Positions 41,630 to 50,239 of a stretch of 64,000 nucleotides of DNA are shown piece by piece. A model generated the notes under the pieces. That model saw nothing but the letters and a program-made list of their open reading frames with translations. It was not told where the DNA came from and did no database searches. Source of the stretch: Chromohalobacter nigrandesensis (GTDB lineage: Bacteria > Pseudomonadota > Gammaproteobacteria > Pseudomonadales > Halomonadaceae); NCBI RefSeq assembly GCF_023061285.1, contig NZ_JAKGAM010000001.1:62001-126000 (forward strand), in the 5' to 3' direction. Position 1 is the stretch's first letter. Each line of letters begins with the position of its first letter. Made by a program: the position numbers and the translations under genes.

Positions 41630-41835
41630 TTGGCCATCTACGACTAACGATGAAGTCTCAAAGGGGGGCATCTAGGTGTATGTTCAACATTAAGATGATC
41701 AAGAGCAGACACAGCGTCTGCCAAAGACATCGAGTGACCCATCAGTAAACAAGAATTTCTGGTGCAGGTCGCGATGATACCGGTGTCATTCGTGACACAC
41801 ATGCCAGCACTAACCATCAGTTCCAGGAGGACAGG
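41630..41835. promoter_or_regulatory. Gap upstream of dctP with an inverted repeat
   Basis: 206 bases without a gene. GTGTCA-TTCG-TGACAC (41783-41798) forms a 6-bp stem with a UUCG-like tetraloop, 37 bases before the dctP ATG, and could be an operator or a 5' leader hairpin. GGAGG precedes the dctP start. Confidence 0.4.
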
Positions 41836-42900
41836 ATGACAACAATCACAATGACACGCTTTGTTTCGGTCGTCAGCGGGGCCTTTCTCGGCTTGACCGC
41901 TTTGAGTGCTTCCGCAGCAACCGAAATGCCCGACTTGCCGGACGTCACAGGCGACAAGGTTCAAGCCGACGGCGACTTCAAGATCAAGTTCAGCATCGGT
42001 ACTACGGAATCCGGCGCGCAATATCGCGGTCTTCAGTACTTCGAGAAGATCGTCGAGCAACGCAGCGACGGCAATATCCAGGTCGAACTTTTCCCCGGTG
42101 CCCAGTTGGGCGATGACCGCGAAGCCACCAGCGCATTGCAGGCGGGCACCCTGGAAATGACCATGCCCTCGACCTCACCGCTGGTGAACATGTTCCCGCA
42201 GTTCGCCGTCTTCGACCTGCCGTTCCTGTTCCCCGAGCCGGAAATGGCGGATGCCGTGCTCGATGGCGAGATCGGTCAGCAGATGCTCGAAGATGCATCC
42301 TCTCAGGGCCTGGTCGCCATCGGCTGGGGCGAGAACGGTTATCGCCAGTTGACCAACAGCCAGCATCCCGTCGAAAAGCCGGAAGATCTCGATGGCCTGA
42401 AGATCCGCACCATGGAAAACGATCTCCATCTGGATATCTGGCGGACCTTGGGCGCCAACCCCACGCCGATGTCCTTCGCCGAGCTTTTCACGGCGCTTGA
42501 ACAAGGTGTCGTCGATGGTCAGGAAAACCCCTGGATCACCATCGAGTCGTCCAAGTTCAACGAGGTTCAGGACTACGCCACCGAAACCAACCACGTCTAC
42601 ACGCCCTTCATCACACTGGTCTCTGCTCGCTTCTGGGACCGTCTGCCGGAAGACTACCAAGCGCTGGTCCGCGACGCCGCTACCAAGATGGGCGACTACC
42701 AGCGTGACGTCAGCCGTACGCTGAACGATCAGATCAAGCAAGACCTGAAAGATTCAGGCATGCAGATCACCGAGCTCAGCAGCGACCAGGTCAAGGTCTT
42801 CCAGGACTCGCTGGAACCGGTCTATGAAGACTGGCGCGATGACATCGGCGGTGAGCTGATCGACGATATCCGCGAACAGGTGCAGCAAGAGCAAGAATAA
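41836..42900 (+). CDS. dctP: TRAP transporter solute-binding protein (DctP family)
   Basis: A 354-residue periplasmic receptor. The signal peptide (VVSGAFLGLTALSASAA) is followed by the DctP fold with FSIGTTESGAQYRGLQYFEKIVEQRS (in part) and GAQLGDDREATSALQAGTLEM. The carboxylate-clamping Arg is in GLKIRTMEN, and the Asn/Glu site is in VDGQENPW. Neighbouring sugar-acid genes suggest aldonates such as fuconate. Its ligand cannot be read directly. It is separated from dctQ by a stem-loop typical of higher receptor expression. Confidence 0.93.
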   Translation: MTTITMTRFVSVVSGAFLGLTALSASAATEMPDLPDVTGDKVQADGDFKIKFSIGTTESGAQYRGLQYFEKIVEQRSDGNIQVELFPGAQLGDDREATSALQAGTLEMTMPSTSPLVNMFPQFAVFDLPFLFPEPEMADAVLDGEIGQQMLEDASSQGLVAIGWGENGYRQLTNSQHPVEKPEDLDGLKIRTMENDLHLDIWRTLGANPTPMSFAELFTALEQGVVDGQENPWITIESSKFNEVQDYATETNHVYTPFITLVSARFWDRLPEDYQALVRDAATKMGDYQRDVSRTLNDQIKQDLKDSGMQITELSSDQVKVFQDSLEPVYEDWRDDIGGELIDDIREQVQQEQE

Positions 42901-42929
42901 GCACCCCGCATCATCAGTAGCACAACTCC

Positions 42930-42959
42930 GCAGGGAAGGTCGGCCACGCCCTTCCCTGC
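42930..42959 (+). terminator. Intercistronic stem-loop between dctP and dctQ
   Basis: GCAGGGAAGG / CCTTCCCTGC perfect 10-bp stem with a 10-base loop, then TTT. The placement after the receptor gene suggests attenuation or 3'-end protection, giving more receptor than membrane subunits. Confidence 0.65.
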
Positions 42960-43000
42960 TTTAGGCACCAACAAGCTAAGCATCCCCCCCTGGAGGCTTC

Positions 43001-43483
43001 ATGAAGTCACGTTCGGGTAACGCCTACTTGAACAAGCTGATAAGTGGACTGGACGTCATCATCGGGCTCCTCGTCATAGGCGTGGTCGTCACCGTCTCGA
43101 TGAACGTCTTCGGCCGCTTTCTATTCAGCTACTCTTTTGCTTGGGCTGCGGAAATCTCACGCCTGTTCTTCATCTGGATGGTGCTACTGGGCGCAGGTAT
43201 CGCCAGTCTGACCAACGAACACGTCGCCGTGACCCTGTTCAAGGATAAGGCGCCTCCCGTACTGCAAAAGATATTCGCCTCGGTTGCAGCAGCGATCATC
43301 TATGCCGTTTGCATCAGTATCTTTTTCGGTTTCAACAACATCATTTCAGGCTACGTGGGAACGACCCCTTTCCTGGGCATTTCCAAGACCGTCCTCTATA
43401 GCGCGATGGTGATCATGGCAATACTCACCATCATCGGTAATACCATGTTTCTCTACAAAGTCTTCAAGCGAGGTGCGGCATGA
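43001..43483 (+). CDS. dctQ: TRAP transporter small membrane subunit
   Basis: A 160-residue DctQ protein with four TM helices: VIIGLLVIGVVVTVSMNVF, the AWAAEISRLFFIWMVLLGAG block that is the family signature, FASVAAAIIYAVCISIFFGF, and a final one near residue ~140. GGAGG stands upstream of the ATG. It overlaps dctM by four bases, as is common in TRAP systems. Confidence 0.92.
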   Translation: MKSRSGNAYLNKLISGLDVIIGLLVIGVVVTVSMNVFGRFLFSYSFAWAAEISRLFFIWMVLLGAGIASLTNEHVAVTLFKDKAPPVLQKIFASVAAAIIYAVCISIFFGFNNIISGYVGTTPFLGISKTVLYSAMVIMAILTIIGNTMFLYKVFKRGAA

Positions 43484-44736
43484 TCCTATGGAGCATTCTC
43501 TTAGGGCTGTTCGCTTGCATCGTGATCGGCATGCCGATCTCGTTTGGCTTGGCCGCGATCTGCCTGTTCATTTTTCACTTCGCCGACTACGGCCTTTCCT
43601 CGCTGGTATCGGAAGCCGTCAACGGGCTTAACTCATTCCCCTTGTTGGCCATCCCCCTATTCATTCTCGTCGGCGAAGTCATGAGTTCGGGCGGTATCGC
43701 CAAGCGACTGGTACGCCTGGCAAGCGCCCTGGTGGGCTTCGTCGCTGGCGGCTTGGGCCAGGTAACCGTGCTGACCTCGATGTTCTTCGGTGGCATCAGC
43801 GGTTCCGCCGTGGCAGACGCATCCGCCGTGGGCAGCATGATGATCAACCCGATGAAGGAGCACGGGTATTCGGGGCCACGCGCCACCGCCATCGTCGTCG
43901 CCGCCTCGGTAGTGGGTATCATCATTCCGCCGTCGATTCCGATGATTCTCTTCGGGGTCGTGACCGGTACCTCGATTTCAGAACTGTTCATGGCCGGCAT
44001 CGTACCGGGGATTCTGATCACCGTGGGCCTCGCCCTGGCGACGTACTTCCAGTCCAAGAAGACCGGCGCCGCACAACCGTTCGACTTCCAGGAACTCATC
44101 GCCGCACTCAAGGACTCCGTGCTTGCGTTGCTGCTGCCGATCATCATCGTCGGCGGTATCTTGAGCGGTGTCTTCACACCCACCGAAAGCGCCGCGATTG
44201 CCCTGCTGTACGCCGTAGTGGTCTCGATGTTCGTGTATCGCAGTCTCACCTTGAAGAGCTTCTTCTCTTTGTGTGTGACGACCGGCCGCTTGACCGGTGT
44301 GGTCCTGCTGCTGTTGGCGTTTGCCAGTGTCCTGGCATGGCTTTTGACCGCCAATATGATCCCGCAAGAGATCGTCGTCATGCTCTCGGAGCTGTCCCAG
44401 AACAAGTACTTCATCCTGGGTATTCTGACGTTGTTCCTGCTGGTCGTGGGTTTCTTCATGGACCTCACGCCGGCCATGGTCATTCTGGCGCCACTGATGA
44501 CTCCGGTCGTCGTCAAACTGGGCATCGATCCGGTCTATTTCGGCGTCATGATGTCGTTCATCCTCGGCATCGGCCTGATCACACCGCCAGTGGGCACTGT
44601 GCTCTATGTCGGTTGCGGCGTCGGCAAGGTCAAGCTCGAAGAACTGGTCAAGAGCCTATTGCCCTACTACTTCACGCTGGTCGCCTTGCTTATCGCGTTC
44701 CTGGCCTTCCCCGGCCTGGTGCTTTGGTATAAGTAG
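43480..44736 (+). CDS. dctM: TRAP transporter large membrane subunit
   Basis: A 418-residue DctM protein with about 12 TM helices. Family motifs include PLFILVGEVMSSGGIAKRLVRLASALVG, FFGGISGSAVADASAVGSMMI and IIPPSIPMILFGVVTGTSI (each in part). It is the ion-coupled permease (usually sodium) of the system. It ends in LWYK-stop, and this last stretch is repeated downstream in the following gap. Confidence 0.94.
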   Translation: MILWSILLGLFACIVIGMPISFGLAAICLFIFHFADYGLSSLVSEAVNGLNSFPLLAIPLFILVGEVMSSGGIAKRLVRLASALVGFVAGGLGQVTVLTSMFFGGISGSAVADASAVGSMMINPMKEHGYSGPRATAIVVAASVVGIIIPPSIPMILFGVVTGTSISELFMAGIVPGILITVGLALATYFQSKKTGAAQPFDFQELIAALKDSVLALLLPIIIVGGILSGVFTPTESAAIALLYAVVVSMFVYRSLTLKSFFSLCVTTGRLTGVVLLLLAFASVLAWLLTANMIPQEIVVMLSELSQNKYFILGILTLFLLVVGFFMDLTPAMVILAPLMTPVVVKLGIDPVYFGVMMSFILGIGLITPPVGTVLYVGCGVGKVKLEELVKSLLPYYFTLVALLIAFLAFPGLVLWYK

Positions 44737-44774
44737 TGCCTGGTATAAGTAGTGCTCTGGTATCAGTAGCGCTC
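44725..44774 (+). repeat. Tandem ~17-bp repeat at the dctM 3' end
   Basis: Three imperfect units beginning TGGTATAAGTAGTGC at 44725, 44741 and 44758, then a partial fourth (TAGTACAAGG). The first unit encodes the C-terminal WYK and stop of dctM, so the gene tail has been duplicated into the intergenic space. It fills almost the entire gap before the next gene. Confidence 0.75.
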
Positions 44775-44786
44775 TAGTACAAGGAT

Positions 44787-46232
44787 ATGACAGTGGAGCA
44801 AGACATCACCATGCCCATCGCCACGCAAGAACTGCATGACTTTCTCAGCGACTTGCTGGGTAGCAGCGGGGTCATCGACGACCCCGCGGCGTTTGCGCGC
44901 TATACCACCGACTGGGCCGGCGACAAGGGCGGCGATCCCTGGATGATCGCTCGCCCTGGCACTCCCGAACAGGTCGCCGACATCGTCGCGTTCTGCCATC
45001 GCCACCAGATTCCCATGGTGGCGCAGGGAGGCCACTCAGGTCTCGTCGGCGGCGCGCAACCCGATCCCGAGCGCGGTGAACTAATGATCAGCCTCGAGCG
45101 GCTGAACCGAATTCGTCACCTCGATCCCATCAATTTCAGCATGAGTGTAGATAGCGGCTGCATCCTGCAGAACGTCAAGGATGCCGCCGAAGAGGCGGAT
45201 TGCTACTTCCCGCTCGCCCTAGGCGCACAAGGGAGCTGCCAGATAGGCGGCAACGTCTCCACCAACGCCGGTGGGCTCAACGTGTTGCGCTACGGCATGA
45301 TGCGCCAACTGGTACTGGGGCTGGAGGTCGTGCTGCCCGACGGACGCTTGTGGAACGGCATGCATGCCCTGCACAAGGACAACCGCGGTTACGACCTCAA
45401 GCAGTTGTTCATCGGTGCCGAAGGCACGCTGGGCATCGTCACCGGCGCCGTGCTCAAGCTCGCCCCTCGGCCGCAGACCAGCCGCACTGCGCTGATCGCC
45501 GTGCCCGATATCGCCTCGGTATTGGCGCTTTACGCCCAGGCACGGCGTAGCTGCTGCGACCTGCTCTCGGCGTTCGAGTTGATTCCTCGTGTGTGCATGG
45601 AACTGGCATTCGAAGCCGCGCCGGATCTCCCCGACCCGCTCGACGAAGCGTACCCGGTCTATGTCTTGATGGAAGTCTCGGCAAGCGGCCCGGCGGATCT
45701 CGACACGATGATCGAGCATCTCTTCGAGACAGGGTCGGATCAAGGGAATGTACTGGATGGCGTCCTCGCCAGCAGCGAGACGCAGGCGGCCCAGCTATGG
45801 CAGATCCGTGAAAGCATGCTCGAAGGCCAGCAGATGCGCGGTGAACACCTGCGCACCGATATCTCGCTGCCCATTTCGTCGTTGACGGCGTTCTGCGACA
45901 CCGCCAATCACGCCATGGCCCAGCGCTCGCCGGAGACACAGGTCATCGCCTACGGCCACATCGGCGACGGCAACCTGCACTTCAACCTTCTGCCACCCGC
46001 GAATCTCGACCTCGAAGCCAAAAAGGCCCTGCTGCATGAGCTGGAAGATGTCCTGTTCGATCTCGTCGACGCCCACCACGGTAGCATCAGCGCCGAACAC
46101 GGCATCGGGCGCGTCAAACAGGTACCTTTCCTCGAAGATTTGGACGAGACCGAATACACGCTCCTGAAAGGTCTCAAACACCTCTTCGACCCGGAGGGGC
46201 TAATGGCCGCCGGCCGTATCCTGCCACGTTGA
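44787..46232 (+). CDS. FAD-linked 2-hydroxyacid dehydrogenase (GlcD/Dld type)
   Basis: A 481-residue flavoprotein of the VAO family. The FAD-binding part has MVAQGGHSGLVGGAQPD, GSCQIGGNVSTNAGGLNVLRYG and FIGAEGTLGIVTGAVLKL. The C-terminal domain has YGHIGDGNLHFNL and the terminal ISAEHGIGRVK...LKHLFDPEGLMAAGRILP. Enzymes of this type oxidise D-2-hydroxyglutarate, D-lactate or glycolate to the 2-keto acid, passing electrons to quinone or ETF. In this cluster it may remove a hydroxyacid made from the sugar acid. ATG 44811 is an alternative start. Confidence 0.87.
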   Translation: MTVEQDITMPIATQELHDFLSDLLGSSGVIDDPAAFARYTTDWAGDKGGDPWMIARPGTPEQVADIVAFCHRHQIPMVAQGGHSGLVGGAQPDPERGELMISLERLNRIRHLDPINFSMSVDSGCILQNVKDAAEEADCYFPLALGAQGSCQIGGNVSTNAGGLNVLRYGMMRQLVLGLEVVLPDGRLWNGMHALHKDNRGYDLKQLFIGAEGTLGIVTGAVLKLAPRPQTSRTALIAVPDIASVLALYAQARRSCCDLLSAFELIPRVCMELAFEAAPDLPDPLDEAYPVYVLMEVSASGPADLDTMIEHLFETGSDQGNVLDGVLASSETQAAQLWQIRESMLEGQQMRGEHLRTDISLPISSLTAFCDTANHAMAQRSPETQVIAYGHIGDGNLHFNLLPPANLDLEAKKALLHELEDVLFDLVDAHHGSISAEHGIGRVKQVPFLEDLDETEYTLLKGLKHLFDPEGLMAAGRILPR

Positions 46233-46275
46233 GCTTTCCGCCACCGCCTTCCCCAATACCAGAAGGGGGCCCACC

Positions 46276-47016
46276 ATGAGACTTCAAAACAAGACGGCAC
46301 TGGTCACCGCTGCGGGCCAAGGCATCGGGCGCGCCACGGTAGAGCGCTTCCTCGCCGAAGGCGCTAACGTCATCGCCACCGATATCGATATCAGTCTGCT
46401 CTCTGACCTCGCAGGCGCTCACGTGTATCGGCTCGATGTCACGCAACGCGCTGAAATCGATACGCTGGCCAATGAACTTGGCGAGCTCGATATTCTATTC
46501 AACTGCGCCGGCATGGTGCCGGGCGGCTCGATACTGGAATGCGACGATGCCACTTGGGAGCGCAGCTTCGGCCTCAACGTGACCGCCATGTTCCACATGA
46601 TTCAGGCCTTTCTCCCCGGCATGCTCAATCGAGGCGGCGGCAGTATCGTCAACATGGCCTCGCTGGCGTCCAGTCTCAAAGGCGTTCCCAACCGCTTTGC
46701 CTACGGCACCACCAAGGCAGCCGTCATCGGCTTGACCAAGTCGGTCGCGGCCGACTACATGACGCAAGGCATCCGCTGCAATGCCATCTGCCCCGGCACC
46801 GTCGAGTCGCCCTCACTGCATCAGCGCATCGAGGCCCAGGCCCAGCAACAAGGGCGCGATAAAGCGGCGGTCTTTCAGGATTTCATCGACCGTCAGCCCA
46901 TGGGACGGCTCGGACGTCCGGAAGAAGTCGCGGCCTTGGCGACATTTCTCGCCTCGGACGAAGCAGCCTTCATCACCGGCACCGCGCAATTGATCGACGG
47001 CGGCTGGGCCAATTGA
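46276..47016 (+). CDS. SDR dehydrogenase, probable 2-keto-3-deoxy-L-fuconate dehydrogenase
   Basis: A 246-residue short-chain dehydrogenase. The cofactor motif is TAAGQGIGRATVERF. The active site has Ser in NMASLASS and Tyr-x3-Lys in YGTTKAAV, with GGWAN at the end. It closely resembles the DHRS6-type SDRs that include 2-keto-3-deoxy-L-fuconate dehydrogenase. Its placement between fucD and an FAH-family hydrolase fits that step, giving 2,4-diketo-3-deoxy-L-fuconate. GGGGG lies upstream of the ATG. The substrate is inferred from context and family resemblance. Confidence 0.8.
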   Translation: MRLQNKTALVTAAGQGIGRATVERFLAEGANVIATDIDISLLSDLAGAHVYRLDVTQRAEIDTLANELGELDILFNCAGMVPGGSILECDDATWERSFGLNVTAMFHMIQAFLPGMLNRGGGSIVNMASLASSLKGVPNRFAYGTTKAAVIGLTKSVAADYMTQGIRCNAICPGTVESPSLHQRIEAQAQQQGRDKAAVFQDFIDRQPMGRLGRPEEVAALATFLASDEAAFITGTAQLIDGGWAN

Positions 47017-47038
47017 CCACTGCCTTCGTAACGATCAG

Positions 47039-47123
47039 CGCCCCGGAACCGGCGCAACACTCGTAGCTGTCGTTTATAGCGCCCCGAAACCGGCGCAACG
47101 CTCGTAGCTCGTAGCTCGTAGCT
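47039..47123 (+). repeat. Tandem duplication plus CTCGTAG microrepeat
   Basis: Two ~33-base units, each starting GCGCCCCG(G/A)AACCGGCGC (a GCGCC/GGCGC dyad), begin at 47039 and 47079. The second ends in three consecutive 7-base GTAGCTC-type repeats (47101-47123). This fills most of the 152-base gap between the SDR and the FAH-family gene. Confidence 0.75.
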
Positions 47124-47168
47124 GACCATCAGACTCAAATCGCTAACGGATACATAAGAGGAAATCGC

Positions 47169-48011
47169 ATGAAACTGCTACGCCACGGCCCCAAGGGCCA
47201 GGAAAAGCCCGGGCTGCTGGATGCCAACGGCAAAATTCGCGATCTTTCGTCGCTCATCAAGGATGTCGCCGGCGAATCGCTTTCCGATGCCGCCCTGGCC
47301 CACATCGCAAAAGCCGATCCTGAAAGCCTGCCGGAGGTACCCGAGGGCACTCGTCTCGGCCCCTGCGTGGGCCAGGTCGGCAAGTTCATCTGCATCGGCC
47401 TCAACTATTCCGACCACGCCGCCGAAACCGGCGCCGAAGTGCCGACGGAGCCGGTCGTCTTCAACAAATGGACAAGTGCCATCTGCGGCCCGAACGATGA
47501 CGTGGAAATTCCCCGCGACTCGCAAAAGACCGATTGGGAAGTCGAACTCGGCGTGATCATCGGCAAGGGCGGACGCTATATCGACGAGGCCGACGCCATG
47601 GATCATGTTGCCGGCTACTGCGTGGTCAACGATGTCTCCGAGCGGGAATTCCAGCTCGAGCGCAGCGGCAGTTGGGACAAAGGCAAGGGCTGCGACACCT
47701 TCGGCCCGCTCGGCCCCTGGCTGGTCACTCGCGATGAGATCGGCGATCCCCAAGCGCTCGACATGTGGCTGGAAGTCGATGGCAAGCGTTATCAGGACGG
47801 CAACAGCCGCACCATGGTCTACCAGATCCCCTATCTAGTGGCGTACCTGAGCCGCTTCATGAGCCTGCAGCCCGGCGATGTCATATCCACCGGCACACCG
47901 CCGGGCGTCGGCGCCGGTCAGAAACCACAGGTCTTCCTCAAGCCCGGCCAGACCATGCGTCTGGGCATCGAGGGCCTCGGCGAACAGCAACAGCACACCA
48001 AACAGGCGTAA
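47169..48011 (+). CDS. FAH-family hydrolase, probable 2,4-diketo-3-deoxy-L-fuconate hydrolase
   Basis: A 280-residue fumarylacetoacetate-hydrolase family protein. It has GLNYSDHAAETG, the metal-binding E-x-E pair in DWEVELGVIIGKG, DVSEREFQ, and STGTPPGVGAG near the end. Members of this branch are often labelled ureidoglycolate lyase, but several hydrolyse 2,4-diketo-3-deoxy-aldonates to pyruvate and lactate or glycolate. Position after the keto-deoxy-fuconate dehydrogenase fits that. GAGG precedes the ATG. The ROK regulator is convergent downstream. Confidence 0.8.
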   Translation: MKLLRHGPKGQEKPGLLDANGKIRDLSSLIKDVAGESLSDAALAHIAKADPESLPEVPEGTRLGPCVGQVGKFICIGLNYSDHAAETGAEVPTEPVVFNKWTSAICGPNDDVEIPRDSQKTDWEVELGVIIGKGGRYIDEADAMDHVAGYCVVNDVSEREFQLERSGSWDKGKGCDTFGPLGPWLVTRDEIGDPQALDMWLEVDGKRYQDGNSRTMVYQIPYLVAYLSRFMSLQPGDVISTGTPPGVGAGQKPQVFLKPGQTMRLGIEGLGEQQQHTKQA

Positions 48012-48024
48012 CCAAGCCCTCTCT

Positions 48025-49215
48025 TCACGCCTCCAACGCCGCCTTGGCCATGACCTCTGCGGCGGCCCCCCGCGCAGCGGTAAAGGTGCTGTCGTGAATC
48101 ACCTTGATGGGAACGCGCTGCGTCCCGCGCAGCAAGTCATTCTGATGGGCTTCGAAGTAGGCCAGCGCCGGCGTTACCAAGGGAAGCCCCAAGCGCATCA
48201 ATGACCCGCCGAGTACCATCATGGCGGGATTGAGCGTGTGGTGCAGGTTAAGCATAAGGGTTCCCAGAGCTTCGCCGGCACGCCTTAGCGTCGCATCGAC
48301 CTCGGCATCGTCACCGCGCGCCGTTATTGCCGTTACCAGGTTTTCGGCATCGTCGATGCCCAATGCAGCGCGAATCGCCCATCCACTGACCAGGGTCTCG
48401 GCACAGCCGCGATTGCCACAGTGGCAATAAAGCCCGCCCGGCTGCACGATGGTGTGACCGATTTCGCCTACCAGGCCTTGCATGCCACGCGGCACCAGGG
48501 GGTAATTGTCGCCGGTGACAAGACCGCTACCGATACCGCTCGCCGCACTGATATAGACGATGGATTCCGGCGGAATGCCGTCGTGGAAGTAGAACTCGCC
48601 AAAGGCCGCAGCGTTGGCTTCGTTATCCAGAAGCCAGATACCATCGAACTCCGGCAGATACGGACGAAGCACCTCGAGGAAGGCGACATCGACCCACCCC
48701 AGATTGGGCGCGAGCCGCAGGATGGGCTGTTCCGGCGACACCGGCCCCGGCACCGTCACGCCCAAGCCCAGGCAGTGCCGCTCGGCAATAATGGGATCGT
48801 CGCGCATGGCGCGCAGCATGGCCGCCAGGCGCACCGCCGTTTCTTCGGGCGTCGTAGGCGCCTCGGTGACACAACGCTGCATGAGCACCTCGCCGCCCAG
48901 GGTGCAAGCCACGATACGTAGCCCTCTCACGCCGATGTCCGCCCCCAACAGCACATGATGGGTATCATCCAGATAAAGGGCACGCCCCGGACGTCCACCG
49001 CCCCGCGGCTGCAGCTCGCCCTCCCGCAGCCAGCCACGCTCCAGAAGCGCTTGCACCACGCCGCCCACCGTCGCCTTGGTCAGTTGGGTGCGCGCCGCGA
49101 TATCGGCTCGTGTCGCACCGGGATAACGGCGCACTGTCGCCAGGATCGAACTGCGATTGAGCTTCTTGAGAAAATTGAGATCACCGGCGCCTTGAGGGGC
49201 AAAGGTACTAACCAT
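48025..49215 (-). CDS. ROK-family transcriptional regulator (XylR/NagC type)
   Basis: A 396-residue ROK repressor. The N-terminal winged helix (residues ~15-70) has [26 protein letters not shown]. The sugar-kinase-like domain has [37 protein letters not shown] and the zinc motif [13 protein letters not shown] regulators release DNA on binding a sugar. It diverges from a XylB-like aldose dehydrogenase, with a perfect dyad in the gap, so it should control that gene, the sugar symporter and the lactonase. Confidence 0.9.
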   Translation of the reverse strand: MVSTFAPQGAGDLNFLKKLNRSSILATVRRYPGATRADIAARTQLTKATVGGVVQALLERGWLREGELQPRGGGRPGRALYLDDTHHVLLGADIGVRGLRIVACTLGGEVLMQRCVTEAPTTPEETAVRLAAMLRAMRDDPIIAERHCLGLGVTVPGPVSPEQPILRLAPNLGWVDVAFLEVLRPYLPEFDGIWLLDNEANAAAFGEFYFHDGIPPESIVYISAASGIGSGLVTGDNYPLVPRGMQGLVGEIGHTIVQPGGLYCHCGNRGCAETLVSGWAIRAALGIDDAENLVTAITARGDDAEVDATLRRAGEALGTLMLNLHHTLNPAMMVLGGSLMRLGLPLVTPALAYFEAHQNDLLRGTQRVPIKVIHDSTFTAARGAAAEVMAKAALEA

Positions 49216-49387
49216 GGCAATACGAGATGCCTCGCTGAAAAGCTGATCGAATTCCGCAATATATCAAATATCGCCCCTGCTCGAGAGAAGCGCCTCACGG
49301 AACCATGATTTCCCATCCGATCTTCTTTATACCCCCATCTATGACCATGGTCGCATGGAAATCATCCCTCCTCTGAACGATCATTCA

Positions 49388-49410
49388 CTTAGTTAAATCT
49401 GTTAACTAAG
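49388..49410. promoter_or_regulatory. ROK operator candidate
   Basis: CTTAGTTAA-N5-TTAACTAAG, perfect 9-bp arms, 48 bases before the aldose dehydrogenase ATG and 173 bases from the regulator start. ROK repressors of the XylR group bind AT-rich dyads of this type. A partial copy (17 of 23 positions by hand count) lies at 32163-32185. Confidence 0.65.
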
Positions 49411-49457
49411 CGCGTCATTCCAGCGATTATCTGCTTCCAATGCAATAGAGGGCCTGC

Positions 49458-50195
49458 ATGAGTTCCGCAATTTACCCCAGCCTCAAGGACAAGACGGTCG
49501 TCATCACCGGTGGCGGTTCCGGCATCGGCGCCGGCTTGGTCGAAGCCTTCGTCAACCAGGGCGCAAACGTCCATTTCCTGGATATCGCCGAGACGCTCGC
49601 CAACGAGCTGGTCGAGAAATGCAATGGTGCGCCGCATTTCCACTACTGCGACCTGACCCAGCCCGACCAGCTCCGCGCCACGCTGAGCGCCATCGGTGAC
49701 GTCGACGTGCTGATCAATAACGCCGCCAACGACGACCGCCACACGCTCGAAGACGTCACGCCCGAGTACTGGGAAGACCGCATGAACGTCAACCTGCGAC
49801 ACCTGGTGCTCGCCGCCCGTGAGGTGGCGCCCGCCATGCGTCGTCAAGGCCAGGGAGCGATCATCAACCTGGGGTCGATCAGTTGGCACCTGGGGCAGTC
49901 AGACATACTGCTCTACGAAACCGCCAAGGCCGGTATCGAAGGCCTGACCCGCGCCCTGGCGAGCGATCTGGGCGGCGACGGCATCCGCGTCAACTGCATC
50001 ATCCCCGGCAACGTCAAGACGCCACGCCAATCGCGTTGGTATAGCCCCGAGGACGAAGCGCAGATCGTCGAAGAGCAAAAGCTCAAGGTACGCATTCACC
50101 CTCATCACGTGGCCGCGATGGCGCTGTTCCTGGCTTCGGATGACGCCGCTGCCTGCACCGCTCACAACTACTGGGTCGACGCCGGCTGGCTGTAA
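49458..50195 (+). CDS. xylB: Aldose 1-dehydrogenase, XylB-like SDR
   Basis: A 245-residue SDR that starts MSSAIYPSLKDKTVVITGGG, nearly the same as Caulobacter D-xylose dehydrogenase XylB as I remember it. Other shared segments are DVDVLINNAANDDRHTLEDVTPEYW, GSISWHLGQSDILLYETAKAGIEG (catalytic Tyr/Lys) and WVDAGW at the end. It oxidises an aldose to the aldonolactone with NAD. Given the neighbouring fucD, the sugar could be D-xylose, L-arabinose, D-galactose or L-fucose. The gene symbol marks family identity, not a proven substrate. Confidence 0.85.
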   Translation: MSSAIYPSLKDKTVVITGGGSGIGAGLVEAFVNQGANVHFLDIAETLANELVEKCNGAPHFHYCDLTQPDQLRATLSAIGDVDVLINNAANDDRHTLEDVTPEYWEDRMNVNLRHLVLAAREVAPAMRRQGQGAIINLGSISWHLGQSDILLYETAKAGIEGLTRALASDLGGDGIRVNCIIPGNVKTPRQSRWYSPEDEAQIVEEQKLKVRIHPHHVAAMALFLASDDAAACTAHNYWVDAGWL

Positions 50196-50239
50196 GTCCT
50201 AGTCGCTGGCCCTCGCCACCAACAACAACGGAGCACATC

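Noticed and set aside
40298-41671. 457-codon frame antisense to fucD
   Set aside because: Shadow of a high-GC gene. The plus-strand product contains every catalytic segment of the enolase superfamily.
47039-47123. Tandem repeats considered as a CRISPR array
   Set aside because: Units are adjacent without unique spacers and no cas genes are nearby. No CRISPR array is visible in the window.
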